Shown here in pieces: positions 1 through 5,269 of a DNA stretch of 6,832 nucleotides. The DNA lies in assembly GCA_030604795.1 (NCBI GenBank), contig JAUVVE010000041.1:1-6832 (forward strand). Reading direction: 5' to 3'. Position 1 is the first letter of the stretch. Each line of letters opens with the position of its first letter. Made by a program: the position numbers and the translations under genes. This stretch comes from Dehalococcoidia bacterium (lineage in GTDB: Bacteria > Chloroflexota > Dehalococcoidia > GIF9 > UBA5629). The notes beneath the pieces were generated by a model, which had not been told where the DNA came from, did no database searches, and was given only the letters and a program-made list of their open reading frames with translations.

Positions 1-400
1 CAGGAGACAGCGACTTCATCAGCGGGTTCCTGCCCGCATTCACATCACCGTCAACCAGGACTAGCTGGGTTGTCGGTGGCATCTCCTTAACATAGTCACC
101 CAAACCTCGCCATTCCTCCAGTGCCGAATTGCGTTTGGCTTGTGCGCCGTCAGCAGAGCGCTTCTGCCTGGGTTTCGGCTCGAAGCGCTCCAGTAAACCC
201 TCAACAACGACTAACCGGGCTGGACACAGAAGCGATGGGTAAGCGCTGCACGCATCTCTGAGCTGGCTTAGGCTCAGTTGCTCACCATCCAATACGCTGG
301 TGTTGACTGCCAGCATCTCCCCGTCGCCCAGTCCATCCTTGATCTTCTCCAGCGCCTGGTGGCGGCGGAACTCATCTTTTCCGTAAAGCATGTAGAACAA
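1..400 (-). CDS. holA: DNA polymerase III subunit delta, N-terminal part (truncated by window edge)
   Basis: This frame is open from a TTG at 400 to the left edge, giving 133 codons of a protein that is usually about 320-350 residues. The translation starts MFYMLYGKDEFRRHQAL and later contains LVVVEGLLERFE and, near the edge, TTQLVLVDGD. This is the pattern I recognise from HolA: an N-terminal hydrophobic strand, then a YG-x-D-x-F element, then the strand carrying VVVE. Delta is the clamp-loader subunit that opens the sliding clamp, acting in the cytoplasm at the replication fork. The N-terminal domain is AAA+-like but does not hydrolyse ATP. An ATG at 391 is the first methionine codon. I prefer the TTG three codons upstream because it has a well-spaced ribosome binding site and restores the usual short lead-in before LYG. 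An in-frame stop lies at 416-418. The gene diverges from the ferritin-like gene. The identification is by recognition of the sequence, without a search. Confidence 0.85.
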   Translation of the reverse strand, partial: MFYMLYGKDEFRRHQALEKIKDGLGDGEMLAVNTSVLDGEQLSLSQLRDACSAYPSLLCPARLVVVEGLLERFEPKPRQKRSADGAQAKRNSALEEWRGLGDYVKEMPPTTQLVLVDGDVNAGRNPLMKSLSP

Positions 401-407
401 GCTTTTT

Positions 408-412
408 CTCCT
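408..412 (-). promoter_or_regulatory. Ribosome binding site fixing the TTG start of holA
   Basis: On the minus strand AGGAG is followed by seven bases (AAAAAGC) and then TTG. The alternative ATG at 391 would be 16 bases from this site, which is too far. This supports a TTG start at 400. Confidence 0.7.
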
Positions 413-495
413 TTTCTATTCTATCACAGACAGAGTTCTTCTTTCCGTACAGGAAGCTTAAACAAAACAGCAAGCATCCAGATAAGAGACTCCCC

Positions 496-524
496 TTGAT
501 TTTACCTTCAGCACCAGATATACT
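496..524 (+). promoter_or_regulatory. Sigma-70-type promoter for the ferritin-like gene, and possibly the pur cluster
   Basis: The -35 element is TTGATT (496-501, 4 of 6 consensus). It is followed by a 17-base spacer and a -10 element TATACT (519-524, 5 of 6 consensus). Transcription would begin near 531, giving an untranslated leader of about 83 bases before the ATG at 614. This is the best rightward promoter I found upstream of 614. No similarly good one was seen between 877 and 979. Confidence 0.55.
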
Positions 525-531
525 CAATTAT

Positions 532-566
532 CCGGTTGACTGCCAGAGCCCAATACCGGTGGACTG
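532..566 (+). repeat. Near-perfect 11-bp direct repeat downstream of the promoter
   Basis: CCGGTTGACTG (532-542) and CCGGTGGACTG (556-566) match at 10 of 11 positions, with starts 24 bases apart. Both copies are preceded by CAAT (525-528 and 551-554). The pair sits at and just after the predicted transcription start, so it could be an operator, but no regulator is identified from the sequence. Confidence 0.4.
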
Positions 567-601
567 TTCAATATGACGGTGATCCCAACCGTGAAGCACT
601 C

Positions 602-608
602 AAGGAGG
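602..608 (+). promoter_or_regulatory. Ribosome binding site fixing the ATG start at 614
   Basis: AAGGAGG lies five bases before the ATG at 614. This near-ideal Shine-Dalgarno sequence decides the start in favour of 614 over the upstream in-frame TTG at 536, which would be almost at the predicted transcription start. Confidence 0.85.
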
Positions 609-613
609 CAGAA

Positions 614-877
614 ATGAGTTATTCGTTTGATGAAGAAGACAGTGACATCGAGGATGGGAGAGAAGTAGACTTGGAAATGCTTCGCGAGGATTTGGTGGGC
701 GAATTGCAGGCCATTAACCAGTATCAAGAGCATATCGACATTCTGGAAGATGAGGATGCCATAAGCGTCTTGGAGCACATCCGCGATGATGAAAAGGAAC
801 ATGTCGCCGAACTGACTAAACTGATTCAAAGGCTAGACCCGGTCCAGGCTGAGAAGTTCACGAAAAAAACCCTATGA
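614..877 (+). CDS. Two-helix ferritin-like protein, EncFtn/rubrerythrin-like half-ferritin
   Basis: The protein has 87 residues. An acidic, probably disordered N-terminus (about 1-18) precedes two helices (about 19-45 and 49-74). Helix 1 carries E30 in ELQAINQY, and helix 2 carries E60 and H63 in DDEKEH. From recall of the Rhodospirillum rubrum encapsulated ferritin, its iron ligands are E32, E62 and H65. The 30-residue and 3-residue spacings and the surrounding ELxA...Y and EKEHA-like motifs match exactly. In that family two such chains pair to complete a four-helix ferroxidase centre, and the proteins oxidise ferrous iron, often inside an encapsulin shell. Here no encapsulin gene is in the window and no typical cargo-loading tail is visible, so the free or encapsulated state is unknown. 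It could equally be named a rubrerythrin-family or generic ferritin-like protein. It precedes the purine genes on the same strand and overlaps a small ORF by ATGA. Confidence 0.8.
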   Translation: MSYSFDEEDSDIEDGREVDLEMLREDLVGELQAINQYQEHIDILEDEDAISVLEHIRDDEKEHVAELTKLIQRLDPVQAEKFTKKTL

Positions 878-957
878 CCAAGATGGCGAAGCAGCCGAGA
901 CAGCTAGGCGTGAAAGAGTACCGCGCCGAATATGGCAAGAGGAACGGAATAGTGTAG
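874..957 (+). CDS. Possible 27-residue basic small protein, translationally coupled to the ferritin-like gene
   Basis: The ATG at 874 overlaps the stop of the ferritin-like gene (ATGA), and the frame ends at TAG 955-957, 21 bases before purD. The peptide begins MTKMAKQPRQLGVKEYRAEY and has seven Lys/Arg against two Glu, with no membrane segment. It has no clear Shine-Dalgarno sequence of its own, so translation would rely on termination-reinitiation. I do not recognise a family. The evidence for it is the overlap geometry and the way it fills the space before purD. The ORF is short enough to arise by chance. Adding one base to the A7 run at 863-869 would instead join it in frame to the ferritin-like protein as a C-terminal extension. 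Confidence 0.3.
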   Translation: MTKMAKQPRQLGVKEYRAEYGKRNGIV

Positions 958-978
958 GAGAGTGGAGGAAGGATTGTC

Positions 979-2244
979 TTGAAGGTACTGGTTATCGGGG
1001 GCGGGGCCCGAGAGCATGCTCTCGCCTGGAAAATCGCCCAAAGCCCCAAAATCACGGAACTCTACCTTGCCCCAGGCAATGCTGGCACGGCAAACATTGC
1101 CCAGAACCTGGGGCTTCGTCCTACTGATACAGAGGCCTTGGCCAAGGCGGCACAAGACATCGGCATCGACCTCACTGTGGTTGGCCCAGAAGCGCCTTTG
1201 GCATCAGGCATCGTGGACTATTTTGAGCACCTAGGTATGCCTGTTTTCGGCCCAACAGGAGCTGCCACTCAGATAGAATCAAGCAAGGTCTTTGCCAAGA
1301 AACTGATGGAGAAATACGGCATCCCCTGTCCAAAGGGTGTTGGTTTTTCCAATTATTCTCAAGCTAGAGACTACCTTGAGTCCCAGCCAACACCGGTCGT
1401 CATCAAAGCTGATGGACTGGCAGCTGGCAAGGGAGTAACCGTAGCTGGTTCCAAAGAGGAAGCCCTCAGAGCTCTATCGGCTACTATGGAAGCCAAGGTC
1501 TTCGGATCGGCTGGCGATAGCGTTGTAATCGAGGAGTGCCTTGCTGGCGAAGAGGTAAGCCTCTTGGCCTTCACCGACGGCAAAACTGTCGTCCCCATGG
1601 TTCCGGCCTGCGATTATAAGACGGTGTTCGATGGTGACCAAGGACCCAATACCGGCGGTATGGGCAGCTACAGTCCGCCCGGGTTTTTCGACGCCGAGCT
1701 AACGGAACAGGTGATGGAAACCATTCTGGAGCCAGCGGTGAGGGCGATGGCTGAAGAGGGCATACCCTACAAAGGGGTTCTCTACGCCGGACTAATGGTT
1801 ACTTCGGACGGAGTAAAGGTATTGGAGTTCAACGCCAGATTCGGCGACCCGGAGACTCAAGTGATTTTGCCCCGTCTTAAGACTGATTTGGTGGACGTTC
1901 TTGAAGCAACAGTCAACAATCGGCTCAGCGAGGCAGTAATAGAGTGGAGCGCCAACGCGTGTGTTGCAGTAGTAATGGCATCAGGCGGATATCCAGGAAG
2001 TTACAGCACGGGTTTCCCCATAGGAGGACTAGACCAGCTGGATAAGGAAATACTGGTCTTTCATGCCGGAACCAAGCAAGGCAAGAACTCACAGATACAC
2101 ACCGATGGCGGGCGAGTGCTTACCGTGGTAGCTACTGGCGGAACCATGGCCGAAGCCAGAGCCAAAGCCTATCGGAACCTGCCTAATATCCACTTCGACG
2201 GCAGCCATTACCGTAAGGACATCGCAGCTCGGGAGGTCAATTGA
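979..2244 (+). CDS. purD: Phosphoribosylamine-glycine ligase (GAR synthetase)
   Basis: PurD joins 5-phosphoribosylamine and glycine using ATP, the second step of de novo purine synthesis in the cytoplasm. The 421 residues match the usual family length. The N-terminal domain opens with GGGAREHAL (7-15) and contains VGPEAPL (68-74). The ATP-grasp core shows VIKADGLAAGKGV (141-153), QGPNTGGMGSYSP (221-233) and the metal-binding EFNARFGDPETQ (283-294). The C-terminal domain has VVMASGGYPG (331-340), HAGT (362-365), TDGGRVLTVVA (375-385) and a final FDGSHYRKDIA (406-416). All expected motifs are present and the gene looks intact. The start is TTG at 979, the codon that yields the conserved MKVLVIGGG opening. 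A purine-rich GGAGGAAGG (964-972) lies 6 bases before it. The stop TGA abuts the purE ATG with no gap. Confidence 0.97.
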   Translation: MKVLVIGGGAREHALAWKIAQSPKITELYLAPGNAGTANIAQNLGLRPTDTEALAKAAQDIGIDLTVVGPEAPLASGIVDYFEHLGMPVFGPTGAATQIESSKVFAKKLMEKYGIPCPKGVGFSNYSQARDYLESQPTPVVIKADGLAAGKGVTVAGSKEEALRALSATMEAKVFGSAGDSVVIEECLAGEEVSLLAFTDGKTVVPMVPACDYKTVFDGDQGPNTGGMGSYSPPGFFDAELTEQVMETILEPAVRAMAEEGIPYKGVLYAGLMVTSDGVKVLEFNARFGDPETQVILPRLKTDLVDVLEATVNNRLSEAVIEWSANACVAVVMASGGYPGSYSTGFPIGGLDQLDKEILVFHAGTKQGKNSQIHTDGGRVLTVVATGGTMAEARAKAYRNLPNIHFDGSHYRKDIAAREVN

Positions 2245-2703
2245 ATGGCACTGGTAGGCATAGTTGTAGGCAGCAAAACCGATGAGCCATTAATACAGCC
2301 TGCTTTGGACCTGCTCCAGGAGCTTCATATCGACTATGAGCTCTCAGTCATCTCAGCGCACAGAAATCCAGAAAAGGTACGTGAATACGGTTTGAGCGCC
2401 AGAGAGCGGGGGATAGAACTCGTAATTGCTGCTGCTGGAGCTGCTGCCCATCTCCCAGGAGCTCTGGCTGGCTGGACCACTTTGCCCGTCATCGGCGTAC
2501 CATTAGCTACCAGCGAGCTCAAAGGTACGGACTCGCTTTACTCTATTGTCCAGATGCCAGCCGGAGTACCCGTGGCCTGCGTTGGTATCGGCACCTCGGG
2601 AGCCAAGAACGCCGCCCTACTGGCTGCCCAAATCCTCGGTATGAAATATGAAGAAACGAGAGACGCTTACGAAAAATACAAGCAGAAGCTGGCTAAGATG
2701 TAG
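2245..2703 (+). CDS. purE: N5-carboxyaminoimidazole ribonucleotide mutase, class I PurE
   Basis: Class I PurE converts N5-CAIR to CAIR, taking its substrate from PurK. The 152 residues fit the family. GSKTD (9-13) forms the phosphate-binding start. SAHR (37-40) contains H39, equivalent to the catalytic H45 of E. coli PurE by recall. AAHLPG (67-72) and DSLYSIVQMPAGVPV (96-110) are the other hallmarks. Histidine in AAHLPG, rather than the AGRSN motif of AIR carboxylases, places it in class I. Compared with E. coli, SAHRTP has become SAHRNP, and two glycines of the AGAGGAAHLPG loop are alanines (AAAGAAAHLPG). The start abuts the purD stop. Its ribosome binding site GGGAGGT (2231-2237) lies inside purD, 7 bases upstream, so the two are probably co-translated. 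No purK is in the window. Confidence 0.96.
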   Translation: MALVGIVVGSKTDEPLIQPALDLLQELHIDYELSVISAHRNPEKVREYGLSARERGIELVIAAAGAAAHLPGALAGWTTLPVIGVPLATSELKGTDSLYSIVQMPAGVPVACVGIGTSGAKNAALLAAQILGMKYEETRDAYEKYKQKLAKM

Positions 2704-2718
2704 ACGCCGGAGGGAGAC

Positions 2719-4062
2719 ATGATTGAGCGCTATTCCCGCCCGCAAATGAAAAGAATCTGGTCCGAGAAAAGCAAGTTTGATAAATGGCTTCAGGTGGAAA
2801 TAGCCGTTTGCGAAGCCTGGGCAGAGCTAGGCACAATCCCTCAAGAGGCTATCCCCAAGATAAGGAAGGCTCGATATAGTCTGAAGCGTATCGATGAGGT
2901 CCTCAAGGTAACTCACCATGATATGACCGCTTTCCTTCAATCAATAAGCGAGAGCCTCGGCGAAGAATCTCGCTTTATCCACCTCGGTCTCACCTCCTCC
3001 GATATCTGGGATACCGCGCTAAGCCTCCAGATGAAGGAGGCATCGAAGCTCTTAGCCCAAGACATCGCTGGACTTATCGCTGTTCTGGAAGACAAAGCTA
3101 TCGAGCACAAGCAGACTATCATGATGGGACGAACCCACGGAGTGCACGCCGAGCCTACTACCTTTGGCCTCAAACTGGCTTTGTGGGTAGAGGAGGTGAA
3201 GCGCAATGCGGCTCGGCTAGCCGAAGCTGAAGAAGCCATTAGTGTAGGCAAAATCTCTGGAGCTGTCGGCACCTATGCCACTGTGCCGCCAGAGGTTGAA
3301 GAAAAGGCCTGTATCAAGCTGGGACTTGCTCCAGCCCCGATATCCAGCCAGATTATCCAGCGCGACCGCCATGCCCAGTTCGTCACTACTTTGGCTATCG
3401 TCGCCAGCTCCCTGGAAAAGTTCGCCACCGAGATCAGAAGCCTCCAGCGAACCGAGCTTCTGGAGGCCGAAGAGCCATTTGCTGCCGGACAAACCGGCTC
3501 CTCAGCCATGCCGCACAAACGTAATCCGGAACTCTGCGAGCGCATCTGTGGACTGGCACGTCTGCTAAGAGGCAACTCCGTCACTTCCATGGAAAACATC
3601 GCCCTGTGGCATGAACGAGACATCAGCCATTCCTCAACCGAGCGCATCATCCTCCCCGACTGCTGCCTGGTTCTTGACTACATCCTGAATATCTTCACTT
3701 CGGTAATGACAGGGCTCCAGGTGCACCCCGAAAACATGCGCCATAACCTCGAACTTACTCAGGGGTTGGTCTTCTCCCAGCGAGCGCTCATAGCTCTGAT
3801 AGACAAAGGCTTGAGTCGGCAAGAAGCCTATGAGCTAGTCCAGCGGAACGCCATGAAGGCCTGGAAGCAGAAGACCGGCTTCCTGAACCTGCTGAAAGCC
3901 GACACAAAGGTAACAGCTCAACTATCTGGTTCAGAGCTGGAGGCCCTTTTCAACTACAGCTACTTCATCAGGCACGTGGATGAAGTCTTTGAGCGCCTGG
4001 GCCTAACCGAGAAAAGGAAGGGCAAGGCGGGCAGGGGTGGTGACCGGCACCTCAGCCACTAA
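2719..4062 (+). CDS. purB: Adenylosuccinate lyase
   Basis: PurB removes fumarate from SAICAR, giving AICAR, and from adenylosuccinate, giving AMP. It therefore serves both the IMP pathway and the AMP branch. The opening MIERYSR and overall layout follow the B. subtilis type, in the fumarase/aspartase superfamily. Visible motifs are THHDM (65-69), SSDIWDTA (93-100), GRTHGVHAEPTTFG (137-150) with H140 as the expected general acid, QRDRHAQ (214-220), and the signature loop GSSAMPHKRNPE (260-271) with S262 as the expected catalytic base. WHERDISHSSTER (297-309) is also present. Length is 447 residues against about 431 in B. subtilis. The excess is a basic tail, roughly 431-447, of Lys, Arg, Gly and His. 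GGAGG at 2709-2713 lies 5 bases before the ATG, and the gap from purE is 15 bases. Confidence 0.97.
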   Translation: MIERYSRPQMKRIWSEKSKFDKWLQVEIAVCEAWAELGTIPQEAIPKIRKARYSLKRIDEVLKVTHHDMTAFLQSISESLGEESRFIHLGLTSSDIWDTALSLQMKEASKLLAQDIAGLIAVLEDKAIEHKQTIMMGRTHGVHAEPTTFGLKLALWVEEVKRNAARLAEAEEAISVGKISGAVGTYATVPPEVEEKACIKLGLAPAPISSQIIQRDRHAQFVTTLAIVASSLEKFATEIRSLQRTELLEAEEPFAAGQTGSSAMPHKRNPELCERICGLARLLRGNSVTSMENIALWHERDISHSSTERIILPDCCLVLDYILNIFTSVMTGLQVHPENMRHNLELTQGLVFSQRALIALIDKGLSRQEAYELVQRNAMKAWKQKTGFLNLLKADTKVTAQLSGSELEALFNYSYFIRHVDEVFERLGLTEKRKGKAGRGGDRHLSH

Positions 4063-4077
4063 GGACTCTGTAGTACC

Positions 4078-4989
4078 ATGTCAGCTTTGTTTGAAGCGAA
4101 TCTGCCCCTTCCCATGTTGTACCGGGGCAAGGTTCGGGACATCTATGACCTGGGCGACAAGTTACTGATCATCGCCACCGACCGCATCTCTGCCTTTGAC
4201 GTCGTCTTACCCTGCACCATCCCCGATAAAGGCCTGGCTCTCAATCAGGTGTCTTGTTTCTGGTTCGAGAAAACGAGGCACATCCTGCCCAACCACCTGA
4301 TAAAGCCGGTTGATACAGCCGATTCACTACGGCATTATTCTCCCGACGAAGTGGCTTTGCCTGACTACCTTGCCGGCCGGTCAATGGTTACTCTCAAAGC
4401 CGAACGTATTCCGGTTGAGTGTGTCGTTCGCGGCTACATTTCAGGTTCGGCGTGGGCAGAATACAAGGAAGCCGGCACCGTCTCAGGAATGACCCTGCCC
4501 GAGGGGCTGAAAGAAAGTCAGGAGTTGCCTCAACCCCTGTTTACGCCAACTACCAAAGCCGAGAGCGGACACGACGAACCTCTGAGCAAACGAGAGGTAG
4601 TGAATCTAATCGGAAAAGCTGTGGCCCAGGAGCTGGAAGAGAAAAGCTTGGCTATTTATCAATATGCCCGCAGCTATGCCTGGAGCCGAGGCATTATCAT
4701 TGCCGACACCAAGTTCGAGTTCGGTTTCGTCGATGCCGGGCTTGCTCTGATTGACGAGGCACTGACCCCGGACTCAAGTCGCTTCTGGGATACTAACCAG
4801 TATACCGTTGGCCGTTCTCAGCCAAGCTTTGACAAGCAGCCGGTTCGCGACTGGCTAGCAGCCTCAGGCTGGGACAAGCAGCCGCCAGCGCCAATGCTGC
4901 CACCCGAGGTAATCGAAGCTACAACCCGTCGGTACCGCGAGGCATATCACCGCCTGACTGGAGGCACGCTACCAAATGCATCTAGCTAA
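4078..4989 (+). CDS. purC: SAICAR synthase (phosphoribosylaminoimidazole-succinocarboxamide synthase)
   Basis: PurC couples CAIR with aspartate using ATP to give SAICAR, between the PurE and PurB steps. At 303 residues it is the long form, nearer yeast Ade1 (about 306) than the compact E. coli enzyme (about 237). Motifs in order are RGKVRDIYDLGD (16-27), TDRISAFDVVLP (34-45), VECVVRGYISGSAW (113-126), FTPTTKAESGHDEPLS (155-170), IIIADTKFEFG (206-216), DEALTPDSSRFW (226-237) and SFDKQPVRDWL (250-260). No key motif is missing. The ATG is 15 bases after the purB stop. The only Shine-Dalgarno-like element is AAGGA at 4061-4065, overlapping that stop with a long 12-base spacing, so expression probably leans on coupling with purB. 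The 3' end overlaps purS by 14 bases. Confidence 0.96.
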   Translation: MSALFEANLPLPMLYRGKVRDIYDLGDKLLIIATDRISAFDVVLPCTIPDKGLALNQVSCFWFEKTRHILPNHLIKPVDTADSLRHYSPDEVALPDYLAGRSMVTLKAERIPVECVVRGYISGSAWAEYKEAGTVSGMTLPEGLKESQELPQPLFTPTTKAESGHDEPLSKREVVNLIGKAVAQELEEKSLAIYQYARSYAWSRGIIIADTKFEFGFVDAGLALIDEALTPDSSRFWDTNQYTVGRSQPSFDKQPVRDWLAASGWDKQPPAPMLPPEVIEATTRRYREAYHRLTGGTLPNASS

Positions 4990-5227
4990 GGTCTATATCA
5001 CATTGAAGCCAACGGTAAACGACCCTCAGGGCCTGACCATAAAAGGGGCATTGCACAATCTCGGCTTCACTTCAGTGGAAGATGTCCGCGCCGGCAAATA
5101 CATAGAGATCCGAATCGAGGACAGCGATCCGACTAAAGTCAACGAGCAGGTGAACGAGATGTGTCATAAGCTCCTGGCCAATCCAGTCATCGAAAGCTAC
5201 GGCTTCGAGCTGGAACGAATTCAGTAG
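4976..5227 (+). CDS. purS: FGAM synthase small subunit PurS
   Basis: PurS is the small structural subunit of the three-part formylglycinamidine ribonucleotide synthase. It bridges the glutaminase PurQ and the synthase PurL. The 83 residues match the family. The sequence has the diagnostic LKPTVNDPQG (10-19), a G-x-VEDVRAGKYIEI-like central strand with VEDVRAGKYIEI at 34-45, and a C-terminal LLANPVIESYGFE (66-78). The start at 4976 lies inside the end of purC in another frame (14-base overlap), with GGAGG at 4960-4964, 11 bases upstream. It is the last gene of the cluster. Downstream the next gene is convergent, so PurQ and PurL must be encoded elsewhere. No clear rho-independent hairpin with a T-run is visible in 5228-5269. 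Confidence 0.94.
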   Translation: MHLAKVYITLKPTVNDPQGLTIKGALHNLGFTSVEDVRAGKYIEIRIEDSDPTKVNEQVNEMCHKLLANPVIESYGFELERIQ

Positions 5228-5269
5228 GGGTCCACGTCCTCTCCGTTCGTCGGTGTTTTCCCGCCGTCT

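Larger units (their letters stand above)
401..613. other. Divergent intergenic region between holA and the ferritin-like gene
   Basis: There are 213 bases between the two divergent genes. The region holds the holA ribosome binding site, one good rightward promoter candidate (496-524), an 11-bp direct repeat just downstream (532-566), a short inverted repeat (ACGGT at 576-580 and ACCGT at 588-592, separated by 7 bases), and the ribosome binding site of the ferritin-like gene. The two ORFs that read into it (rightward from 278, and a TTG-started extension from 536) have no family resemblance in these parts and are not called. I see no purine riboswitch fold or PurR-type box here, and no convincing leftward promoter. 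Confidence 0.6.

Noticed and set aside
418..423. Leftward extended -10 (TGA then TAGAAT) as the holA promoter
   Set aside because: Transcription from it would begin near 411, inside the holA ribosome binding site at 408-412, and there is no -35 at the proper distance.
278..499. Plus-strand ORF of 73 codons opposite holA
   Set aside because: Most of it is antisense to a recognisable holA reading frame and the rest falls in intergenic sequence. It has no ribosome binding site or domain.
536..613. N-terminal extension of the ferritin-like protein from the TTG at 536
   Set aside because: The TTG lies about five bases after the predicted transcription start, the extra 26 residues have no family resemblance, and a near-ideal ribosome binding site precedes the ATG at 614.
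401..613. Purine riboswitch or PurR operator upstream of the cluster
   Set aside because: I could not find the conserved three-way junction core or a recognisable PUR box. The repeats present do not match those motifs.
862..870. Classical -1 programmed ribosomal frameshift site at the A7 tract
   Set aside because: The AAAAAAC heptamer is out of phase with the zero-frame codons. The in-phase heptamer GAAAAAA does not fit the X XXY YYZ pattern, and no downstream stimulatory stem was seen.
3275..3568. Long overlapping frames inside purB on both strands (also 3273-3650 minus)
   Set aside because: They are shadows of an intact purB with all catalytic motifs, and have no ribosome binding sites or recognisable domains.
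5228..5269. Shared bidirectional terminator between purS and the convergent lipoprotein gene
   Set aside because: Only weak GC-rich pairings (CGG with CCG around a TTTTC loop) are seen, with no stable stem followed by a T-run on either strand.
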